This document shows, one piece after another, positions 26,001 through 33,194 of a DNA stretch of 37,117 bases. How positions within the stretch are numbered: position 1 is the stretch's first letter; every line of letters starts with the position of its first letter. The translations under genes and the position numbers were made by a program. The notes beneath the pieces are model-generated. The model did not search any database. It saw nothing but the letters and a program-made list of their open reading frames with translations, and had not been told where the DNA came from. The stretch is from Litorilinea aerophila (GTDB lineage Bacteria; Chloroflexota; Anaerolineae; Caldilineales; Caldilineaceae): NCBI GenBank assembly GCA_945905745.1, contig CAMDQF010000023.1:1-37117 (forward strand). Direction: 5' to 3'.

Positions 26001-26927
26001 ATAAATAATGGCAAATTCCCGAAAGCTCTGCCCGTCCGGACTTTGAATGATTGCGTCCCAGCCGGTGAGGGTTTGCTCGCCCGTGCGGGGATCGAGAAAA
26101 CGGCTGCCCGACGGCTCGACGATCAGCGCGCCGAAGAGGCCGTGGCTGGTCAACGCCCGCTCCTCCGCTCCGTGGCTGTGGAAATAGTGGGTACCCTCCG
26201 GCTCGTCCGGGCGGATGTACCACTCGTAGCCGACGCTCTCACCCGGCGCGGCCAGGCTGGCCGGGTTGGCTGCGACGGCTGCTTCGCCTGTGGCGGTCAC
26301 TACCAACGATGCGCCGTGGATGTGGAAGCTGGCGGGCTGGCTGGTCAGATCGTTGCGCAGGCTTACCCGCAAGCAATCCCCGGCGTGGGCGCGCAGGATC
26401 AGCGGCTGGATGGCATCCCCCTGCAAACCGATGGAGACGGCAGGCTCGGCGTCTTCGGAGCGGGCGGCTCGGTTTTGCGCTTCCTCGGCGCGCACCCGTT
26501 CCACATCCTCCGCCAGGGCGTACATCCGTCCTTGCGGGTCGTAGTCCAGATAGCGGTTGAGGGTGATTTCCATTTCCAGGCTGACCAGATCGAAGTTCTG
26601 CACAGGCGCATGCGCTGGGCAGGGGCCGCCGGGGGTGACGCTCTCGGCGTCATTGGCCGGGGCGAGGATCAGCCCCTCGTCGGCGGCGTGGCCGCTGGGG
26701 TGGGTGTGCTGGCGGGTGGTGACTGGGAGATTGGGAGATTGGGAGATTGGGGCTGGCGCGTCTCCCTGGGCTGCCTGCATCAGCGGGAGAAAAAGAGCGG
26801 TCGGCGGCGTGGCGGCCAGTACGCGGGTCTGTGTATCGGAGGTTGCGAAAAAATGGAAAAGGGCAAGGAGTGCCAGACCTGTCAGCCCAAAACCCATCAG
26901 AAAAGAGACAATATCCTTGCGATTCAT
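23055..26927 (-). CDS. Very large multicopper oxidase (MnxG-like), truncated by TAG
   Basis: 1290 aa with an N-terminal signal/anchor helix (about residues 7-28). Several cupredoxin-like domains follow. Canonical copper motifs lie in the first 490 residues: HIHG at 202-205, HSHG at 250-253, HxxHxH at 405-410, and HCHxxxHxxxxM at 475-486 (type 1 Cu). A second half has further HxH pairs (HIHF 747-750, FHDH near 880). The length and the LHIHFVQFDVQASDGV region recall MnxG-type Mn(II)-oxidising enzymes, but metal specificity is inference. A heptad repeat is translated at about 526-553. ATG 26927 follows AGGAAAGC. The upstream neighbour is a cupredoxin lipoprotein, a likely electron partner. Confidence 0.85.
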   Translation of the reverse strand: MNRKDIVSFLMGFGLTGLALLALFHFFATSDTQTRVLAATPPTALFLPLMQAAQGDAPAPISQSPNLPVTTRQHTHPSGHAADEGLILAPANDAESVTPGGPCPAHAPVQNFDLVSLEMEITLNRYLDYDPQGRMYALAEDVERVRAEEAQNRAARSEDAEPAVSIGLQGDAIQPLILRAHAGDCLRVSLRNDLTSQPASFHIHGASLVVTATGEAAVAANPASLAAPGESVGYEWYIRPDEPEGTHYFHSHGAEERALTSHGLFGALIVEPSGSRFLDPRTGEQTLTGWDAIIQSPDGQSFREFAIIYHEIGDERYRHLNARSKLVDQVDPYTHAYRPGDRAINYRSEPFMNRLALQQQLTGDFDESLAYSSYSFGDPATPIARSYLGDPAKERVIHGGSEVFHVHHVHGGSIRWPRQPGLVAAPPASLEKNPPLLLASERLDSQSLGPAETFDVAHECVSGGCQQGAGDYLVHCHVAHHYLAGMWMIWRVYNTLQNGPASTDSLPSLLELLDRTGTTLAAVTSAGLATGDWRLGNPVDTQSPIPSLQSLIAQLPPPGLPGPYDATVLDWTQAGDLLLNEPETEAVWPGYASATPGEHPPILFDPQSGRLAYPFLRPHLGKRPPFAPNHGPAPFLEPTANGAEPPGPGESGPTSLCPAPSRRQPYQIRAVPATIVLNERARDGSPLTDPNGELFVLAEEIAALQIDPARRVPLAIRANAQEDCVDLLLANALPDNRANHFLSKISLHIHFVQFDVQASDGVNTGFNYEQTIRPYTVEGERLVKEAAVGAMRVEITSTARFQPGVLVAVGLDRADGPEVRRITAIEDDALIFDRPLEQSHMVGESVSAEFVRYRWYPDAQTGTAYFHDHVNALRSWPHGLFGALIVEPPGSTYHHPQSGESLRSGPLADIRTDAVVSADIRGSFRELVLFAQDDNPRTKTADDSGGSFNLRVEPLAPRASDLSHLFSSRVFSDPATPILQAHLGDPLVIRGLVAGTNDVHTLHVDGHWWRIEPFEPTSPWANTVHLGISERADLYIPAAGGPQQQPGDYLYQNGRTTKVQTGNWGLLRVWPPGSAAESGLQPLPDRQPITETTPICPPGAPVRRFSVAAIDFPLPMLGDEPGKLFVLQEQKAALLSGGLPPEPLVLRVNRGNCLVVTLDNETATGPVSFYADLPAAAGTGLNVGRNLGEQTVLPGASGVYTYYAHPALGERAALVRDGGDPLTNPQLGLYGAVIVGPPGAVYTDPASGTEVSAGWRADVRQPDGSAYRDFVLFMQDEDTVIGTHLMPYTQ
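25271..25350 (-). repeat. Heptad inverted repeat inside the multicopper oxidase gene
   Basis: GGGGATT/GGAGACT units are followed by CAGTCGC units in the opposite sense. On the coding strand it is translated as a linker that contains TGDWRLGN and QSPIPSLQS, between cupredoxin domains. Confidence 0.85.
26721..26752 (-). repeat. Period-8 GATTGGGA tandem repeat in the multicopper oxidase gene
   Basis: Four units (GACTGGGA, GATTGGGA twice, GATTGGGG) are translated as part of the Pro-rich linker after the signal region (ISQSPNLPV). Confidence 0.7.
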
Positions 26928-26949
26928 CAGCTTTCCTCGCCAGAAAGGA

Positions 26950-26994
26950 AAACGTGAAACGTGAAATCGCCGGGCGATTTCACGTTTCACGTTT
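26950..26994. repeat. Perfect 22-bp inverted repeat of CGTGAAA heptads between two genes
   Basis: Arm 1 (26950-26971) and arm 2 (26973-26994) are exact complements around a single base. Each arm has CGTGAAA CGTGAAA heptads. It lies between the cupredoxin stop (27006) and the multicopper oxidase start (26927), so it could attenuate or process the transcript. Confidence 0.85.
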
Positions 26995-27005
26995 CACTCC
27001 TCACC

Positions 27006-28181
27006 TTATCCCTTCGGTTCTACAACAATCGCGCCTTCCATCCCCATTTCGTGATGGAAACCGCACAGATAAGTGTAGGTGCCCGGCTCACTGAAGGTGA
27101 GCGCCCAGGACAGCCCATTGACAGCAAGAGGTCCGATATCCCCCGAGTTGAAGTATTGCGCCGGATCGTAGATCGCAGAGGGGCGCATGGGTGCGAAGAC
27201 CTCTGGGTTGAGGACGAGCAGCGGCGGGCTGCCCTCCACTGGCTGCGGTATCACAGCTTCTGGCGCGGGCGGTGCATCGTCAAAGGTGACGGCGTGGAAC
27301 TCGGCAGAGGTCCAAACGACTGTATCGCCGGCTTTGATGGTCAGCTCTTTGGGCAGGAACTCGTAGACCTGGGCGTGGAAGTCGCCGGTCAGGGCGTTGA
27401 GGTTGCCTGCCCGCACGAACCAGATGGTGCTGCCATCCGCCGCTGGCATACTCACAGGCTGGCTGCCCTGCTGTCGGGCCAGTTCGATCTGGGCCTGGTA
27501 TGCGGCCAGTTCAGCATCGGCCTGGGCGTCAATGGCGGCCTGATCCGGTACGTCGGCGTAGGTATTCTCGTGGACGATAACGGTGGCGACCATCCACGGG
27601 TGGAAGAGACAGTAGACTTTGTAGGTTCCCGGTGTTGTGAATGTAGCGGAAAAGGAATCGTTGGGCGGCGCATCTGGACCGGCCGGGTCGTGAGAAAGGA
27701 TGCCAGAATTTCCGAAGGTATGGCCATCATGGCTCTCCACTGGAGCGCCGGGCATCCGCGAAGGGAAGGCTACTGCCGGGTTGAACATCACGCCCTTAGA
27801 AGGGTCCGCTCCGTCTATCGGAAGGACAATGATAGGCATGGCTTCATCCCCGGCTAGAGAAACTGTGTGGAGATCATCCCCGACCAGTTTCCATGTGACA
27901 GTGTCACCGGCGCGGATGTGCAGAGTTTCGGGCAGGAAAGCCTGTACCGTTGATGTGTCCTGACCCTCGCCAGCACGCGCCATGACCTCACGGGGTTCGT
28001 AGGCCATCATCGGTTCGGGGGTGGCGGTGACAACGACTTCGACTTCCTTGGGCACTTCCACAGTGACGGGGACTTCCCGGGTCACTTCCATGACAACCGG
28101 CGTGGGGGTCATCATCTGACACGCGCTGAGGAACAGTAGAGCGAATGCAAACACAAAGAGAGAGCGAGCCTGCCCGAGCAT
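27006..28181 (-). CDS. Lipoprotein with two plastocyanin-like cupredoxin domains
   Basis: 391 aa. The signal peptide ends in a lipobox LSAC with Cys21, so it is membrane-anchored outside the cell. Domain 1 (about 60-215) has the type 1 copper ligands in DDLHTV and YCLFHPWM (His...Cys-x2-His-x2-Met). Domain 2 (about 255-390) repeats them in AEFHAV and YLCGFHHEMGM. Such proteins shuttle electrons. Its neighbour is a large multicopper oxidase 78 bp downstream, probably in the same unit. ATG 28181 is chosen over 28211 because AGGAGG precedes it and the signal peptide then starts normally. Confidence 0.9.
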   Translation of the reverse strand: MLGQARSLFVFAFALLFLSACQMMTPTPVVMEVTREVPVTVEVPKEVEVVVTATPEPMMAYEPREVMARAGEGQDTSTVQAFLPETLHIRAGDTVTWKLVGDDLHTVSLAGDEAMPIIVLPIDGADPSKGVMFNPAVAFPSRMPGAPVESHDGHTFGNSGILSHDPAGPDAPPNDSFSATFTTPGTYKVYCLFHPWMVATVIVHENTYADVPDQAAIDAQADAELAAYQAQIELARQQGSQPVSMPAADGSTIWFVRAGNLNALTGDFHAQVYEFLPKELTIKAGDTVVWTSAEFHAVTFDDAPPAPEAVIPQPVEGSPPLLVLNPEVFAPMRPSAIYDPAQYFNSGDIGPLAVNGLSWALTFSEPGTYTYLCGFHHEMGMEGAIVVEPKG

Positions 28182-28234
28182 ATCTGCCTCCTGAAAAGTA
28201 TGCGTTTCCATACGGGTTGCGAAACGGTGAGAAC

Positions 28235-28288
28235 AGTATATGCGCGAACATTGACTCCTGTCCAGCCCAAAAAATGTTCACTTTTTGA
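28235..28288 (-). promoter_or_regulatory. Promoter with palindromic operator, cupredoxin/multicopper oxidase unit
   Basis: Minus strand: near-perfect 22-bp palindrome at 28267-28288 (TCAAAAAGTGAACATTTTTT plus GG), 26 bp, TATACT at 28235-28240, then about 53 bp to ATG 28181. Sequence and spacing match the SnoaL-cluster promoter. Confidence 0.6.
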
Positions 28289-28323
28289 CCAATTCGATTG
28301 GGCATCCGGATCGACTGTCCATA

Positions 28324-28344
28324 GCGCAAGCTGTTCGCTTGCGC
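28324..28344. repeat. Hairpin related to the 15363 cloverleaf element
   Basis: GCGCAAGC-TGTTC-GCTTGCGC, a perfect 8-bp stem. The CGCAAGC/GCTTGCG core is the same as in one arm of the element at 15363-15412. It lies just downstream of the DUF3307-like gene stop (28377), so it may be its terminator. Confidence 0.6.
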
Positions 28345-28376
28345 CAGAGCAGGCCAACAGTCCGCGTGGCAGGCAT

Positions 28377-29051
28377 TTATTTCGTCGCGAAAAATACCAA
28401 AAGCGCGGCGACCAACGCCACAGCCACATCGGTGACAATGGCCCGTCTGCGGTAGGAAGCGGAGGGGTAAGGTATGACGAGGAGGGGCAAAACAAGCAAC
28501 CCCGTCTGCTCTCCTGCCCACAGGAGGAGGAAGAAAAGAGTGGCGCGCACAAAAATACGCGGCCAACGCCGGGTCACTACTTCCCACTGATAGTCTGGCG
28601 TAGCGTGGGTGAGTACCCGCTCGGAAATGTACCAGACAACTGTGCAGAAGATTAGCCCGATGAGAATGGCTGTCCAGGCAGTAGAAAAGAGGAAAGGTGC
28701 GATGATCTGCTGCGCGGTGGTGATGGTCTGCACCCAACCGGCCACAATCACCAGAGAGAGCAGATGCAGGAATTGGTCAAAAATATAGGGCCCGTTGACC
28801 CATTGGGGTCGGGTGCGGCTCAGCCAGTTCTTGAAAAAGTCGATGGCGTAATGGATGGCGGCCAATACCACCAGATAGGGCCAGAGAATCGGCAGGCCGC
28901 GCCCGGCCAGAACCAACAGTATCAGCAGGTGAATCCCCACGTGCAGGGAGAGTCCCCACCAGGTGCGCTTGACGCTCACCAGCCAGTCGGTTTGCAGGGG
29001 ATAATCCCCCATCAGATGGGCAAGCACGAGCATCCAAAAGACGGCCATCAT
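28377..29051 (-). CDS. DUF3307-like integral membrane protein
   Basis: 224 aa with about six membrane helices. The N-terminus has the family pattern MLVLAHLMGDYPLQTDWLV, then KRTWWGLSLHVGIHLL and AIHYAIDFFKNW. The conserved His and Asp residues lie in the helices (AHLMGD, HVGIH, HYAIDF). Function unknown. ATG 29051 (or 29048) has no obvious ribosome site. Nothing coding is seen in 29052-29299. Confidence 0.82.
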   Translation of the reverse strand: MMAVFWMLVLAHLMGDYPLQTDWLVSVKRTWWGLSLHVGIHLLILLVLAGRGLPILWPYLVVLAAIHYAIDFFKNWLSRTRPQWVNGPYIFDQFLHLLSLVIVAGWVQTITTAQQIIAPFLFSTAWTAILIGLIFCTVVWYISERVLTHATPDYQWEVVTRRWPRIFVRATLFFLLLWAGEQTGLLVLPLLVIPYPSASYRRRAIVTDVAVALVAALLVFFATK

Positions 29052-29299
29052 ACAAACTCAGAGAGTGGGAAGTGGGATGGATTGAGCCAGGACAGGACCG
29101 TACTCGAAATTGAAGGGCAGATCGGGCTGAAAGCAGACAAGACCGGCGCTGGAAAAAAGACGCAGATCGATCCGGCATCTGTTTTCGATTATATGGTAGC
29201 TACCCCCCAATCCCAAACCCGCACCTTTGCCCGGCAACCTGGTGGTGAAAATAGCGTCATCAGATTCCTACCCCCTGTCAGCAAAGCGCACAGGGCAGA

Positions 29300-31801
29300 T
29301 TAATGTAATCGACCATTCACAAGACGGCCCAATGGGATTTCTGCTCCACCCACATACAACACAAGCGGGCCATCGCCCTGATGCAAAATATCCGCATCGC
29401 CACGCACAAAATCACCGGCCTGCCACGCGCCTGTGGGAAAAGCCGGGCCGGTCAGGGCTGCGCTGACCTGTTCATTGCCCAGGGAAAGGGTGAAGGAGAG
29501 ATCGGCGGGCCACTCTGTGGGCAAGGGCGATGGGGCTTGCCAGTAGAGGGTTACGTGCAGAAGCTCGCCCGGTGCAACGGGGTGGGTCGGGTCGTGGGCA
29601 TATCCGTTGGCATAGGCGTCGAAACCGGTCAGCGTCAGGGGGCCGACGGGCTGGTTCAGCCGGCCACGCATAGGCACAATCCCGGCGGGCAGGGTGCGGG
29701 TTGGGCGAGAGAGAGTAACCGCGCCCAATGCCAGCGCATCGCCGCCGGCAACAGGCAAGCGCTTGCCCGTCTCGGCATCATAGAGGGCCAGGATCAACCG
29801 ATACTCCACGGGCGGCGCGCCGACGGGCACGTAAACGCCCCGCTTGTCCACAATCTGCGCGCCGGGCTGCCAGCCGGTTGTGGGCAATCCACCGCCGCCG
29901 GGTTCGCCGTCCTGCTGGCCGATGACCTGATTCTGTTGGTTGAGCAGTTGAAGAGTTGCTTTGTAACGTTGGGCGATGGGCAAGTCAGTCTGCCAGTAGA
30001 GTGCGATGGGCAGACTCGTTCCGCCAGCCAGTCTACGCTCGGCGGGCAGACAGAGGCGAGTCAATTGAATCGCTTCGCCAAAACCGATTGGCGGCGTGAA
30101 CTCTTGGCAGGCCATTTGATTGGGCAGGCTGTATTGGACAAAGCGCACATTCCCCTGCCAGCTTTCCAGCCCTTTGAAGGCGTAGCGGTTGAGCCAGCCC
30201 TCCACAATGCCCTCCGGGTCGGATTGTTCCGTGGCCCAGAAGAGGGCGAAAATTTGCCTGCGCTCTGCTACGGCTGCGGTCAACGCGGCTTCGGTTTCAG
30301 ACCGATCAGGCGGACGCTGGTTGGGTAGTGCCAGCACGGGAAGACCCGGATCATAGATGGCCCATACATCCGCCTGTCCTGGTGCATTGAGAATCACTAC
30401 ATCCGTGGCCGAATCGCCCAACGCGGCCACAGTCGCCGCCATCCCCGCGTAGTTGTCCCGGGCCGCCGGGTCGGCGTAGTAGGCGGGGAGGGTGACGACG
30501 GCGAGGAGGAGCGCGGCGAGCGCGAATGCGTAGGGCCTAGTGCGTATTGCGTAGGTGGTGGCGATGGAAGCGTACTGCGTGAAACGTGAAACGTGAGATT
30601 CTCTCTGAGTCTCTGCGCCTCTGCGGGAGTCAAAATACGCACTACGCACTACGCAATATGCAGTTAATACGCACCAGGCCGGCGACACCACCAGCAAAAA
30701 TTTAAGAAACGAGTCGGTGTAGAGTCCCAGGCCGAACATCAGCCCGACAGGCGCAAGCAGCCAAAGGGCGAGGAAAGGCGCGGCTGGGTTGCGGCGCAGC
30801 CGCCACAGGCCGATCAGCGGGAGCAGCCCGACCAGAAGCAGCCAGGGCCAGGCCAGTTCGGGTCCGCTGCGGATGGGGCCGACGGCCAGAGTTTGCAATG
30901 TGAGGCGCAGACCGTCCAGCGTGGATATGTCTACGCCGCCCGCGGGCCAGTGGAGTACCCGGTCGATGGCGGTGGGGAGCCAGGGGAGGTACAAGAGAAT
31001 TGCAAGCAAAATGGCGAGGAGGAAAGGGATTAGGGATTGGAGATTGGGGATTGGGCGATTGGGTGATTGGGTGATTAGCGACTGTTCGTCGTCCGCCGTC
31101 TGTCGCCTGTCGTCTGCTTTTAGTCTCATCCAATGCCAAAGATAGGCCACACCCACTGCGGCGAGGACGACGGGAAAGATGTAGTGGGTCCAAAGGCCCG
31201 CGACGGCTATCAGGGCAAAGAGAATTATGAATTGTGAATTGTGAATTGTGAATTGTGAAGGGGTGATGTACCCCACTTTTGCCTTCCCCTTTTGCCTTTT
31301 GCCTTCCTCCAGGGCAATCCAAACCAGTGCTGCGCTCTCCAACATCAGCAGGCTGTACATGCGCGCCTCCTGGCTGTAGAAGATTTGGAAGGGGTTGAGC
31401 GCGGCGAGGAGGGCGGCGAGGAGGGGGAGTGGGGAGTGGGGGTTGGAGATTGGGGACTGGGGACTGGGGATTAGTGCCCGTTCTCCAGTCTCCAGTCCCC
31501 AGTCCCCAGTCACTGCTTTTCCGATGGCATAGACCACCGCAACAGTCAGCGTGCCAGCAAGCGCCGAAAAGAGCCGCAACGCCCAGGGGTTGACCCCGAA
31601 GACGAGACTCCACACTTTCAGCAGCCAGTAGTAGCCCGGTGGGTGGATGTCCGCCGCGGCGTCCGCGGCGATCTGGGCGAAGCCGCGCTGGACCAGCGCC
31701 CAGGTATTGCCTTCGTCGTGCCAATAGGACGAGCCGATAAGGCAGTAGAGGCGGAGAAAGAGGGCGACGCTGAGAATGAGGAGGAGGGCGAATTTCTCCA
31801 C
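29300..31801 (-). CDS. GT39-like (ArnT/PMT type) membrane glycosyltransferase with many translated repeats
   Basis: About 833 aa. The first loop has the GT-C Asp-Glu motif in GSSYWHDEGNTW, followed by DIHPPGYYWLLKVW and NPFQIFYSQEARMYSL, typical of polyprenyl-phosphate-sugar:acceptor transferases. About ten helices follow, then a C-terminal extracytoplasmic region of about 400 residues with beta-sandwich-like repeats (VTLYWQA). At least five repeat clusters are translated in its loops. The frame is open to 32023 but that part overlaps the GH39-like gene. GTG 31801 precedes the first helix; an upstream TTG is possible, and no clear ribosome site is seen. Confidence 0.8.
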   Translation of the reverse strand: MEKFALLLILSVALFLRLYCLIGSSYWHDEGNTWALVQRGFAQIAADAAADIHPPGYYWLLKVWSLVFGVNPWALRLFSALAGTLTVAVVYAIGKAVTGDWGLETGERALIPSPQSPISNPHSPLPLLAALLAALNPFQIFYSQEARMYSLLMLESAALVWIALEEGKRQKGKAKVGYITPSQFTIHNSQFIILFALIAVAGLWTHYIFPVVLAAVGVAYLWHWMRLKADDRRQTADDEQSLITQSPNRPIPNLQSLIPFLLAILLAILLYLPWLPTAIDRVLHWPAGGVDISTLDGLRLTLQTLAVGPIRSGPELAWPWLLLVGLLPLIGLWRLRRNPAAPFLALWLLAPVGLMFGLGLYTDSFLKFLLVVSPAWCVLTAYCVVRSAYFDSRRGAETQRESHVSRFTQYASIATTYAIRTRPYAFALAALLLAVVTLPAYYADPAARDNYAGMAATVAALGDSATDVVILNAPGQADVWAIYDPGLPVLALPNQRPPDRSETEAALTAAVAERRQIFALFWATEQSDPEGIVEGWLNRYAFKGLESWQGNVRFVQYSLPNQMACQEFTPPIGFGEAIQLTRLCLPAERRLAGGTSLPIALYWQTDLPIAQRYKATLQLLNQQNQVIGQQDGEPGGGGLPTTGWQPGAQIVDKRGVYVPVGAPPVEYRLILALYDAETGKRLPVAGGDALALGAVTLSRPTRTLPAGIVPMRGRLNQPVGPLTLTGFDAYANGYAHDPTHPVAPGELLHVTLYWQAPSPLPTEWPADLSFTLSLGNEQVSAALTGPAFPTGAWQAGDFVRGDADILHQGDGPLVLYVGGAEIPLGRLVNGRLH
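30524..30674 (-). repeat. Composite repeat inside the glycosyltransferase gene
   Basis: Outer arms of GTGCGTA and TACGCAC/TACGCAA heptads flank CGTGAAA heptads (30576-30596) and TCTCTGCG units (30602-30628). On the coding strand it reads AYCVVRSAYFDSRRGAE, QRESHVSRFTQYAS and TYAIRTRPYAFA. It lies between two membrane helices. Confidence 0.8.
31026..31116 (-). repeat. GGGGATT and GTCGTCT heptad clusters inside the glycosyltransferase gene
   Basis: GGGATT-type units (31026-31078) are followed by GTCGTCC GCCGTCT GTCGCCT GTCGTCT (31088-31115). They are translated as ADDRRQTADDEQ and QSLITQSPNRPIPNLQS, a cytoplasm/periplasm loop. Confidence 0.8.
31227..31303 (-). repeat. GTGAATT and TTTTGCC heptad clusters inside the glycosyltransferase gene
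   Basis: About five GTGAATT units (31227-31260) and CTTTTGC units (31276-31303). Coding strand reads GKRQKGKAKV then SQFTIHNSQF. For the first family only this orientation is free of stops. Confidence 0.85.
31427..31512 (-). repeat. GGGGACT heptad inverted repeat inside the glycosyltransferase gene
   Basis: Arms of GGGGATT/GGGGACT and CCCCAGT/TCTCCAGT units around GTGCCCG. Translated as GDWGLETGE, then PSPQSPISNPHSPL. Confidence 0.85.
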
Positions 31802-31815
31802 GCGAGGAGAAAGAG

Positions 31816-31919
31816 GGGATTGGAGATTGGAGATTGGAGATTGGCTAGGGTTTGATTCGTCGGGTTCAGATGGACGACGAGAAGACAAAATCTCCAATCT
31901 CTTAATCTCCAATCTCTTT
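31816..31919. repeat. ATTGGAG heptad inverted repeat at the junction of two genes
   Basis: ATTGGAG units (31819-31845) face CTCCAAT units (31890-31919) across about 45 bp. Arm 2 contains the last codons and the stop (31902-31904) of the GH39-like gene. Arm 1 lies just upstream of the likely glycosyltransferase start. Confidence 0.8.
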
Positions 31920-33182
31920 CGTACCCGTATATTCCCGCAACCTCTCATAGACCGGCATCGGCGTAAAGTCGGGGGCGAGCAGGCGGAAGAAGGCTTCGGG
32001 CTGGCGGTTTTGCTCCCATACATCCGTGGCCCGTTTCAGATACCAGACATTCGCCACGCCCAGCCAGGGCCATTCGTCCTGGATGCGCTGATAGGCCAGG
32101 GGCAGATAGGCCGCCTGCTGTTCCAGCGTGACCCGACCGTAGCGAGCCTCCACATCCTCCGGGCTGGCATTCCAGTTCATCTCGCTGATCCAAAGCGCCT
32201 TGGACTCGTCGCCGTTGGCAACCATCACATCCCGCACATATTGGGGGCGGCCAAAATTCATCACCCGGGGCTGCATCCGCCGGTCCGTCGGCCCAGACCA
32301 GAGGCCGTAGCCCTGGGCCGCCATCACATCAAACCAGGCAGCCGCGCCGGCGTCGTACATCCGCTGCAAGAAGAACAGATCGTTGAAGTTGCGGCCAGGA
32401 ATTGTTGTGCCGTCCAGATCGATTGTGGCGGCCAGCGCGCCGGCGATGACGACAATCTCCGGGTTGGCGGTCCGGGCCGCGGTCGCGCCAGCCTTCAACA
32501 GTTCCGTATACTGCTCCGGGCTGATAGGATAAACACCCCACTCCGGGTTGATGTTGGGTTCGTTCCAGAGTTGGACATAGTTCACCCGCCCCCGGTAACG
32601 GCTGACAACAGCGGCCACAAAATCTGCGTAATCCTGATAGTCGTCGGGCGGAGCGTAGGATCCCACTTCGTTGCCCTGCGCCCGACTCCAGGCAGGCGGG
32701 TTGCTCAGGCGCACAATCAGCTCCATCCCATTCGCCTCGGCCAGAGCGACGATCTGGTCGTACTTCTCCCAGGCCGAGCGGTAGGGTTCGTGGCGGCGAT
32801 CCTCGAAATCCCCTTTGCCGTGGATTTCGATGTCTTCCCAGGGAAATTCCTGACGCAGCCAGTGAAAACCGGCGTCTGCCGCCATCTGCACGGCCAGGGC
32901 GCGCTTGTCGGGTTCTACTTCCTGTTCCAGAAAGACATTGACGCCGAAGGGGTTCACATCAGCGTGAGCAGTGACAGCGTGCGGGGCCAACTTCACCTGG
33001 GGACGCAACAGTCCGGCAGCCAGATCGCTCAGCCCCTTCACCTGGGCGGCGAAGGCTTCCTCGCCGGTCTGTTGCCACATCCAGGCGCGGGCGGGGGGCG
33101 CGCTCAACAGCAAAAGGGCCAGCCCACTTACAACGAGCAGACCGGCCCAGAGGGTGAGGGTTTGTCTAACTGCGGTTGTCAT
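31902..33182 (-). CDS. GH39/clan GH-A-like glycoside hydrolase, exported
   Basis: 426 aa with a signal/anchor helix (about residues 9-27). TIM-barrel clan GH-A features: the acid/base Glu208 in VQLWNEPN and a likely nucleophile Glu334 in LWISEMNW, typical spacing for retaining beta-glycosidases of GH39 and relatives. It probably cuts a surface or extracellular beta-glycan; the substrate is not deducible. The C-terminus (TKEIGD) and stop are formed by a heptad repeat. It is followed by a glycosyltransferase gene on the same strand, so a shared polysaccharide role is plausible. ATG 33182 has only a weak ribosome site. Confidence 0.83.
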   Translation of the reverse strand: MTTAVRQTLTLWAGLLVVSGLALLLLSAPPARAWMWQQTGEEAFAAQVKGLSDLAAGLLRPQVKLAPHAVTAHADVNPFGVNVFLEQEVEPDKRALAVQMAADAGFHWLRQEFPWEDIEIHGKGDFEDRRHEPYRSAWEKYDQIVALAEANGMELIVRLSNPPAWSRAQGNEVGSYAPPDDYQDYADFVAAVVSRYRGRVNYVQLWNEPNINPEWGVYPISPEQYTELLKAGATAARTANPEIVVIAGALAATIDLDGTTIPGRNFNDLFFLQRMYDAGAAAWFDVMAAQGYGLWSGPTDRRMQPRVMNFGRPQYVRDVMVANGDESKALWISEMNWNASPEDVEARYGRVTLEQQAAYLPLAYQRIQDEWPWLGVANVWYLKRATDVWEQNRQPEAFFRLLAPDFTPMPVYERLREYTGTKEIGD

Positions 33183-33194
33183 TGAGCCGTTTTT

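Noticed and set aside
23772-26957. Long plus-strand frames opposite the multicopper oxidase
   Set aside because: The minus strand carries the copper motifs and domain order. The plus frames have no recognisable content.
29052-29299. Possible gene in the gap upstream of the DUF3307-like gene
   Set aside because: Only short frames without start signals or recognisable content are seen.
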